Shown here: piece by piece, positions 15,163 to 20,700 of the stretch
Layout: every line of letters starts with the position of its first letter
How positions within the stretch are numbered: position 1 is the first letter of the stretch
NCBI GenBank assembly: GCA_002684695.1
Contig: NYVQ01000034.1
Span: forward strand, 1-20,700
Length of the DNA: 20,700 nt
Direction: 5' to 3'
From: SAR116 cluster bacterium
GTDB lineage: Bacteria; Pseudomonadota; Alphaproteobacteria; Puniceispirillales; GCA-002684695
Translations under genes and position numbers: made by a program
The notes under the pieces: model-generated
Database searches by the model: none
Told to the model about the DNA's origin: nothing
The model's input: the letters and a program-made list of their open reading frames with translations, nothing else

Positions 15163-17280
15163 TTATTTTTTAATTTCAAAAATCCTATATAACGGGTATC
15201 CATCTTGTACAAGTTTAAAAAACTTATTATCGTTTAAGCCTTGAAAATAAAGTTTTGTGAATGTTGACTCTAGGGTTTTAGGGTGTACAACATAAAAAAA
15301 TCTTTTATTATCAATTATTTCAATAATCATAGAAACCTCTCCTTTTTTATTCCTATAATCAAAGTCTCTAATGAGTTCACCATTTTGAGTAATCACTAAT
15401 TTATCAAGCTGATTACCATTGCTAATCGATCCAGTATTTACATTCAGAGTTGAATTTCCACACTGCATTTCTATTTGGGACTTCGGTTTGCAATCTATTC
15501 TTTCAAAAATAGTTTTGTTTTGTTCATTTCCTTTGATAATATCCCAGTTCCCTAGATAAGTAATTGTAGACCACCAACGAATCATATCTCTTGATAAAAA
15601 TAAATAGACTGGTCTATTAATTGGCTGAGAATCTGAAATCTTCTTTAAAAAGATTTCATAATCATGTTTAGAATCCCGATAGACCGTTTCTAAATCAGAT
15701 GAAACTATATAGTTGATAGTATTATACGACTTCTCTATTGATGCGGATGTTAAAGAATTTGCAACTAGATAAGTTTTAGGTGATCTTTGCGACCCCCCAT
15801 CATGGACTGTACTTAATCCAGAGAAAAAGTTTAACCAGTAACCGTAGTCCCACCAAGTGACTATTACTGATCTTCTATCAAAATTGTTTGACTTAAGAGA
15901 ATCAAATGCTGTTGTTATTTCTGAGGAAAAAGAAGGTTTTGGAATATATTTTGGTTTACAATTAAAGAACAAATTATTTTCGCACATAGATAATGAGTTT
16001 GTAACGCAAATAATAATCAAAAAGATTGTTGTTGATGTAGAAATTAAAAACCTAAAGACATTACTATTTAACCTTTTTAAATTAATAAGTTTTGAAAGAA
16101 ATAGCATTATGCTTATAAATAAATAGGAAAAACCAAACCAGTAAAGTGGGATGGCATATATTGCAAACCTCTTACCTATAAAGACACTCATTAGTAAAAA
16201 AATAATAGCAGAAAATAAAACAACACTTTTTTTAGAATTTAAAAATAAAAAAAATATTAGACCTAAAATTCCCAAAATACCAACCCACTCACTTCCTTCA
16301 CCAATTACTATTCTGAAGTATTCAAAAAAATCTAGTTTTTGAAGTTCAGTTATGGTTTGAAATGTATCAGGAAATTTTAAAACTTTGGTTGAAGTCTCTG
16401 GTGGACTAAAAAGTAAAAATTCACCTATAAAAGAACTAATACTATGTGCGCTTCTCATAACATAAGAAGGGCCGCTAAAGATTAAAAATAGAACTATTTG
16501 AGAAATTGAGATTTTAAAACTTGTTTTATAAAGAAATTGCAATAATATAATTGTTAGTACAAATGGGAAAATAAACCCTGGATGTTGGTACCACCAAGTA
16601 AACAAAAAATTTATCAAGCCACATAAAGAAATAAAAAATATCTTTAATTTTAAATCATTTGATCTAATAGAGAGAAAAATTAGAGTTAGTATTGAGTAAA
16701 AAAAACCAATATTTAAAAGATCTGTGTCAACTCTACCTACAGATGTCCTTACAAAAATGGATTGTGAAAGTGATGCCCCCAAGCCAGTAATTGTTCCTTC
16801 AAAACCAAAGCCTAGAACAATAAAAAATAATGTAATTGAAAGTACAGTTAAAAATGCCGTGTATGGTATGATTAAATTTGCTGTTTTTAGGAGGTCACCA
16901 TTAAAAAGCTTAGAAAAAAAGTTTATTGAAATAGACAATAATGAAATTTCAATAAAACTTGGTTTAGAAAGTTCAGTCTTATTATTTTTATCTCTAAATT
17001 CTTTATCATATTCAGGAAAAAATCTCCTTTCATTATAAGAACTTATAGACATACCCACTTTAACTGATTTCGATAAATCCAAAAAATATGGGCCATCTGC
17101 AGTTGATAACAAAGGGCTTCCATTAAAAAAAGCTATTTCTTTATTTTGAGACCAAACGTTCCACTGATCATCTCTACTCTTAAATGCTAAAAAACTAACA
17201 ATTAATGTCAATACAACAATTGTTATTAGCCCTAATAGGCCAAAGTCTCGTTTTTGAAAGCTTTCTAAAAATTTAACCAT
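15163..17280 (-). CDS. STT3/PglB-type oligosaccharyltransferase
   Basis: The 705-residue protein is a polytopic membrane enzyme of the STT3 family, which moves a lipid-linked glycan onto asparagine of exported proteins. Seen: about a dozen hydrophobic segments up to residue ~425, then a soluble C-terminal domain. All main catalytic motifs are in place: Asp62 in ADGPYF (first external loop), the DTD metal motif at 185-187, TITE (TIxE type) at 309-312, Arg371 in KRFAIY, and WWDYG at 476-480, which recognises the sequon's Ser/Thr. Positions are close to those I recall for Campylobacter PglB. No glycan-assembly, flippase or pgl genes are adjacent; ispE lies 37 bases upstream on the same strand. 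No Shine-Dalgarno is visible. Family is certain; glycan and targets are unknown. Confidence 0.9.
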   Translation of the reverse strand: MVKFLESFQKRDFGLLGLITIVVLTLIVSFLAFKSRDDQWNVWSQNKEIAFFNGSPLLSTADGPYFLDLSKSVKVGMSISSYNERRFFPEYDKEFRDKNNKTELSKPSFIEISLLSISINFFSKLFNGDLLKTANLIIPYTAFLTVLSITLFFIVLGFGFEGTITGLGASLSQSIFVRTSVGRVDTDLLNIGFFYSILTLIFLSIRSNDLKLKIFFISLCGLINFLFTWWYQHPGFIFPFVLTIILLQFLYKTSFKISISQIVLFLIFSGPSYVMRSAHSISSFIGEFLLFSPPETSTKVLKFPDTFQTITELQKLDFFEYFRIVIGEGSEWVGILGILGLIFFLFLNSKKSVVLFSAIIFLLMSVFIGKRFAIYAIPLYWFGFSYLFISIMLFLSKLINLKRLNSNVFRFLISTSTTIFLIIICVTNSLSMCENNLFFNCKPKYIPKPSFSSEITTAFDSLKSNNFDRRSVIVTWWDYGYWLNFFSGLSTVHDGGSQRSPKTYLVANSLTSASIEKSYNTINYIVSSDLETVYRDSKHDYEIFLKKISDSQPINRPVYLFLSRDMIRWWSTITYLGNWDIIKGNEQNKTIFERIDCKPKSQIEMQCGNSTLNVNTGSISNGNQLDKLVITQNGELIRDFDYRNKKGEVSMIIEIIDNKRFFYVVHPKTLESTFTKLYFQGLNDNKFFKLVQDGYPLYRIFEIKK

Positions 17281-17317
17281 AAAGTGTACTAGTATTTCAC
17301 ATAGTTTAATTATTAAA

Positions 17318-18217
17318 TTATAGTGGTAAAATCAATTCTCTTTTTGATTCTCCAAGAATTCCTCCAGACCAAAACCAAAAATTATTAATTTCAAATATAT
17401 TTTTAAATTTTTTAATAAAATCAGATGCAGAACTTTTTGATTTAAAGATACCGAAACATGTGGGTCCAGAACCTGACATTCCATAAGAAATACAATTATT
17501 TGTGTTCTCAAATATCTTCAATATTTTTTCTACCTCTGGAACTATTCTAATCGCAGTATCCTTTAGATCATTTCCAATAATTGAAAGTTCTTTTAAGTCA
17601 TTAAAGTTATCAATTTGCGTTATTAAACTTTCTCGAAAATTTTCTTTAAATTTAAAATTAGTGAAGACTTTTCTTGTGGATAATTGGATATTTGGATTTA
17701 TTAAGACAACCCCAATATCAAGGTTTTTGCAAAAATTTATTAACGAAATTTTTTCTCCAATACCTTCTGCTAAAAGTGGTTGAGAATATAAACAAGCTGG
17801 AATATCTGCTCCAAGTTTTTGTGATAAATTTAAAATTTTACTTACTTTTTCATTTTTATTGTTTTTCAAAAAGTATCTAATGATACTAGCGCTATTTGAA
17901 GAGCCACCACCCAGACCTGCCGAGATTGGTATGTTTTTTTCTAGTGTGATTTTAAAACTATCATTTGTTAGTTTATATTTTCTACAAAATTTTAGGGTTT
18001 TTAATATTAAATTGTCTTTATCATTGGAATTTATTATTTTTTTAAAAGGTCCAATAATTTTTAGAAAATCACTTGTTTCATTCTCAATAAAGATTCTATC
18101 AAATAAATCAAGGAAGACCATGTGTGAAGAAATTAAATGGTAACCATTTTTTAATCGCTCTTTAATTTGTAATGTTAAATTTATTTTTGCGGGTGATAAT
18201 ATCACTGTCTTTTTCAA
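17318..18217 (-). CDS. ispE: 4-diphosphocytidyl-2-C-methyl-D-erythritol kinase
   Basis: IspE phosphorylates the 2-hydroxyl of CDP-methylerythritol in the MEP pathway to isoprenoids. The 299-residue GHMP kinase shows PAKINL at 9-14, GYHLISSHMVFLDLFD at 25-40, the ATP-binding PISAGLGGGSSNSAS loop (GLGGGSS at 101-107), the LGADIPACL catalytic aspartate (Asp138), and the C-terminal GMSGSGPTCFGIF loop. The chosen start is TTG at 18217, which overlaps the TGA of the upstream TPR gene (TTGA) and gives MKKTVILSPAKINL, the usual distance to the PAKINL motif. A GTG four codons in is the alternative. It follows the ETF-QO and TPR genes and precedes the STT3-type gene. Confidence 0.96.
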   Translation of the reverse strand: MKKTVILSPAKINLTLQIKERLKNGYHLISSHMVFLDLFDRIFIENETSDFLKIIGPFKKIINSNDKDNLILKTLKFCRKYKLTNDSFKITLEKNIPISAGLGGGSSNSASIIRYFLKNNKNEKVSKILNLSQKLGADIPACLYSQPLLAEGIGEKISLINFCKNLDIGVVLINPNIQLSTRKVFTNFKFKENFRESLITQIDNFNDLKELSIIGNDLKDTAIRIVPEVEKILKIFENTNNCISYGMSGSGPTCFGIFKSKSSASDFIKKFKNIFEINNFWFWSGGILGESKRELILPL

Positions 18218-19911
18218 AAGTTATTGATTAGTTTTCTCTCAATATTTTCTTGTATTTCAGAACTTCCATTTAATGTTAATGCTCTTTTCCAAACTAACTT
18301 AGCTTCTTTTAATCTTCCAACTTTAAAATATGCATCACCTAAGTGATCGGTTATTTCCATCTCTTGAGGCTCAAATTCAATAGCTCTCTCCAGATAAACG
18401 ATTGCTTTTGAATATTGCTCTAATTTAAAGAAAGCCCAACCCAGTGAGTCCAAATAGAACCCATTTTTAGGTTCTTTGCTAACTGCATATTTAATTAAAT
18501 TAATCCCTTCTTCAAGTCTAATGTTTCTATCAACCAAAGTATATCCAACAAAATTAGATACTTCAGGGTTTTCAGGATAAACTTCCAATAAAACTTTGAA
18601 TGAATTTATAGCTTCAGCCCATCGTTTAAGAAGAACCAAGTTTAAACTTCTATAATAATGTATTTCAGGTGTATTAATTATGGAATCATCAATTGAGTTA
18701 ATTATCTTTAATGAGTTTTCATAATCTCCATTTCTTCTATGTATGTTAGAAATTCTCATTAAAGCCTTTGAAGCAAAATTTTCATTTTCTACAAAGTTTT
18801 CAATAAGTGATATTGCTAAATTAATATTACCTTTTTGCTCATATAAATATGATTTTTCGAATTCAATGATAATCCATGACGGTGATTTTATTGTTTTTTC
18901 ATTTAGAATTTCTAGAGATATATCTATTTGATCAACATTAGAAAAAAAGGATGCCAGTATTAGTTTTGATTGATCATTGTTTTTGTCTATATGCAAAGCA
19001 TACCAGAAGAAAGGTATAGAGTTCAGTAATCCTTGTGATCTTGCAACTATATATCCAGCCTCATAAAATATTTTAGCAAGAAAATATTGAATCTCAGGCC
19101 TTTCATTATCCTTTAATGTTTGGATGGATAAATTTAAATCAAGGTTTTTGGGCAGGTTTGTTATTAAAATTTCTTTTGCTTCTTGTTTATCAACTTTTTC
19201 ATAAACAACTTTAAATATGTCAATAAAGTGACGGGATGGAATTTTACGTATATCTTTTTTAAGAATATTATATCTATGGTTTATTTCTTCAGAATCATTA
19301 AAATACGACGATATCACTAAACCTTGAACCTTTAAATAATAAATAATTTCAGGGTTTAATTCATTTTCATTTGAAAAACTGTCTAGATGCATTAAAGCTT
19401 TTTCTTTGTCACCTAATACAACGTAATTCCATATATTAATCATTTTAGTAATGAAAATATCATGCTTTTCTATTCCTAAATTATTTGAAACATCTAAAGC
19501 GCTTGGCAAATCATTTCGTTTTAATTGTTCAGAAATAGTAGGATATAAAAACGTTTGATCAATGTCATTTGAAAGTAATTCGATATTTGCAACTATTTTT
19601 AAAGCATTTTCAACTTTTCCTAAATAAATGTTGGAATTGAATGCATTTTCTAATAATTCCAAACTCTCAAATTTAGAATCTAGTGATAGTCTAGAATACT
19701 TAAGTGAGTTGACATAATCACCATTTTTTAATGCAAATATACTTGATAAAAAGTTTCCAATATATAATTGGTCAAATTTTTTTTCATTAAATTTCTCATT
19801 TCCAATAAAATCTTTATATCCATTAATACTGTAATCCTGTGAAAACAGATTATTTAATGGATAAATAACAAATATAAATAGTAAAATTACTTTTGAAGTT
19901 TTTCTTACCAA
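18214..19911 (-). CDS. exported tetratricopeptide-repeat protein
   Basis: The 565-residue protein begins with a signal peptide or N-terminal anchor (MVRKTSKVILLFIFVIYPLNNLFSQ; no lipobox cysteine). The rest is almost all helical repeats. The best TPR copies are near the C-terminus, for example NGFYLDSLGWAFFKLEQYSKAI and EITDHLGDAYFKVGRLKEAKLVWKRAL. The latter patterns are typical of a conserved alphaproteobacterial TPR protein that sits between ETF-QO and ispE. It is probably a periplasmic scaffold; its partner is unknown. The start is TTG at 19911: an in-frame TAA lies shortly upstream, no ATG is available, and an AAGG lies 9 bases before it. The gap to ETF-QO is 15 bases, and the stop overlaps the ispE start. 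Confidence 0.88.
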   Translation of the reverse strand: MVRKTSKVILLFIFVIYPLNNLFSQDYSINGYKDFIGNEKFNEKKFDQLYIGNFLSSIFALKNGDYVNSLKYSRLSLDSKFESLELLENAFNSNIYLGKVENALKIVANIELLSNDIDQTFLYPTISEQLKRNDLPSALDVSNNLGIEKHDIFITKMINIWNYVVLGDKEKALMHLDSFSNENELNPEIIYYLKVQGLVISSYFNDSEEINHRYNILKKDIRKIPSRHFIDIFKVVYEKVDKQEAKEILITNLPKNLDLNLSIQTLKDNERPEIQYFLAKIFYEAGYIVARSQGLLNSIPFFWYALHIDKNNDQSKLILASFFSNVDQIDISLEILNEKTIKSPSWIIIEFEKSYLYEQKGNINLAISLIENFVENENFASKALMRISNIHRRNGDYENSLKIINSIDDSIINTPEIHYYRSLNLVLLKRWAEAINSFKVLLEVYPENPEVSNFVGYTLVDRNIRLEEGINLIKYAVSKEPKNGFYLDSLGWAFFKLEQYSKAIVYLERAIEFEPQEMEITDHLGDAYFKVGRLKEAKLVWKRALTLNGSSEIQENIERKLINNF

Positions 19912-19926
19912 AGTTATTAACCTTAA

Positions 19927-20700
19927 TTACATGTTTGGGTAATTAGGACCACTACCACCTTCTGGGGTTATCCAATTTATGTTTTGAGACGGATCCTTTA
20001 TATCACATGTTTTACAATGAACACAATTTTGAGCATTAATTTGTAAAGCTTTGTTAACCCCTTCACCAACTATTTCATATACCCCAGCTGGGCAATACCT
20101 TTGTTCAGGGGAATCATATTCTGTTAAATTATATTCTATAGGGGTTTTCTTGTCATTTAAGACTAAGTGTATAGGCTGATTATCCTCATGATGTGTTCCG
20201 GCTAAATAAACAGAATCAGTTCTATTGAAAGAAATTTTATTATCATGCTTTGGATAATCAATTTTTTCAGATTCCTTTGCATTATTTAAAGATAGGTGAT
20301 CTGGTTTACCGTGCTTTAGTGTATATGGTACTAGAAACCCCAACCCTAGATCATTAAGCCACATATTTAATCCAGCATGGATATTCCCAAGAAATATACC
20401 CCACTTTAACCCCGGTTTAACATTTCTTACCTTCCATAAATCTTTCCATATAAAACTATTTTTCCAAGAATTATTATACTCACTGATAAGAGAAGAAGGA
20501 TTTTCAGGGTTCTTGGAAATTTCTTTAAAGGCGGCTTCAGCAGCAAGCATACCAGATTTCATGGCATTGTGTGTGCCCTTAATTCTTGGTACATTAACAA
20601 ATCCAGCAGAACAACCTATGAGACACCCTCCTGGGAAGATAAGCTCAGGAATTGATTGCAAGCCTCCTTCGTTAATAGCTCTTGCACCATAAGAGATTCT
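19927..20700 (-). CDS. electron transfer flavoprotein-ubiquinone oxidoreductase, C-terminal part
   Basis: This is the 3' part of ETF-QO; the frame is open to the window edge, so the 5' half is missing. The enzyme passes electrons from electron transfer flavoprotein, reduced in fatty-acid and amino-acid oxidation, to ubiquinone in the inner membrane. The visible 257 residues include YGARAINEGG, FPGGCLIGCSAGFVNVPRIKGTHNAMKSGMLAAEAA (the end of the FAD/quinone domain), and the C-terminal ferredoxin domain. Its 4Fe-4S ligands are seen as RYCPAGVYE and NCVHCKTCDIKDP (four cysteines). It ends in the typical PEGGSGPNYPNM. It leads a minus-strand run with the TPR protein and ispE. Confidence 0.96.
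   Translation of the reverse strand, partial: RISYGARAINEGGLQSIPELIFPGGCLIGCSAGFVNVPRIKGTHNAMKSGMLAAEAAFKEISKNPENPSSLISEYNNSWKNSFIWKDLWKVRNVKPGLKWGIFLGNIHAGLNMWLNDLGLGFLVPYTLKHGKPDHLSLNNAKESEKIDYPKHDNKISFNRTDSVYLAGTHHEDNQPIHLVLNDKKTPIEYNLTEYDSPEQRYCPAGVYEIVGEGVNKALQINAQNCVHCKTCDIKDPSQNINWITPEGGSGPNYPNM

Overview
This window looks like a chromosomal segment from an AT-rich, free-living and probably streamlined alphaproteobacterium. G+C is roughly 30% by eye. The placement rests on gene content and order. The mnmE-mnmG-rsmG-parA-parB string faces a leuS-lptE-holA string preceded by a DUF3576 lipoprotein, and ETF-QO, a signal-peptide TPR protein and ispE follow one another. The AT-richness, tiny intergenic gaps, one small porin and a TPR-sulfotransferase suggest a marine lineage, but the sequence alone does not fix the clade. 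No rRNA, insertion sequence, phage gene or CRISPR array was seen.

Layout. Bases 1-6101 (+) form one tightly packed operon: the 3' end of mnmE, mnmG, rsmG, parA, parB and a TPR-sulfotransferase gene broken by a frameshift at an A10 tract. A perfect 16-bp parS site lies inside rsmG, so the ParABS segregation system and one of its centromere sites sit together, as expected near the replication origin. Bases 6104-11451 (-) form a converging operon: DUF3576 lipoprotein, leuS, lptE, holA and a family-25 glycosyltransferase. The two operons meet tail to tail with 2 bp between stop codons, and each ends in an unusual surface-chemistry gene. A small outer-membrane porin (11572-12354, -) follows, with its own terminator and leader. 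It is divergent from yggS (12534-13211, +).

The right part holds ribA (-), a divergent OmpR-type regulator with a degenerate receiver domain (+), tRNA-Gln(TTG) (-), and then a minus-strand block transcribed as ETF-QO (truncated at the window edge), TPR protein, ispE and an STT3/PglB-type oligosaccharyltransferase.

How they work together. mnmE/mnmG modify tRNA wobble uridines and rsmG methylates 16S rRNA. parA/parB/parS segregate the chromosome and holA loads the replicative clamp. lptE and the porin build the outer membrane, while leuS and tRNA-Gln serve translation. ispE feeds isoprenoid synthesis, which includes the polyprenyl carrier lipids that an oligosaccharyltransferase would need. 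The least ordinary items are the lone STT3-type enzyme, the frameshifted sulfotransferase, the glycosyltransferase/sulfotransferase pair between parB and holA, and the parS site embedded in rsmG codons.
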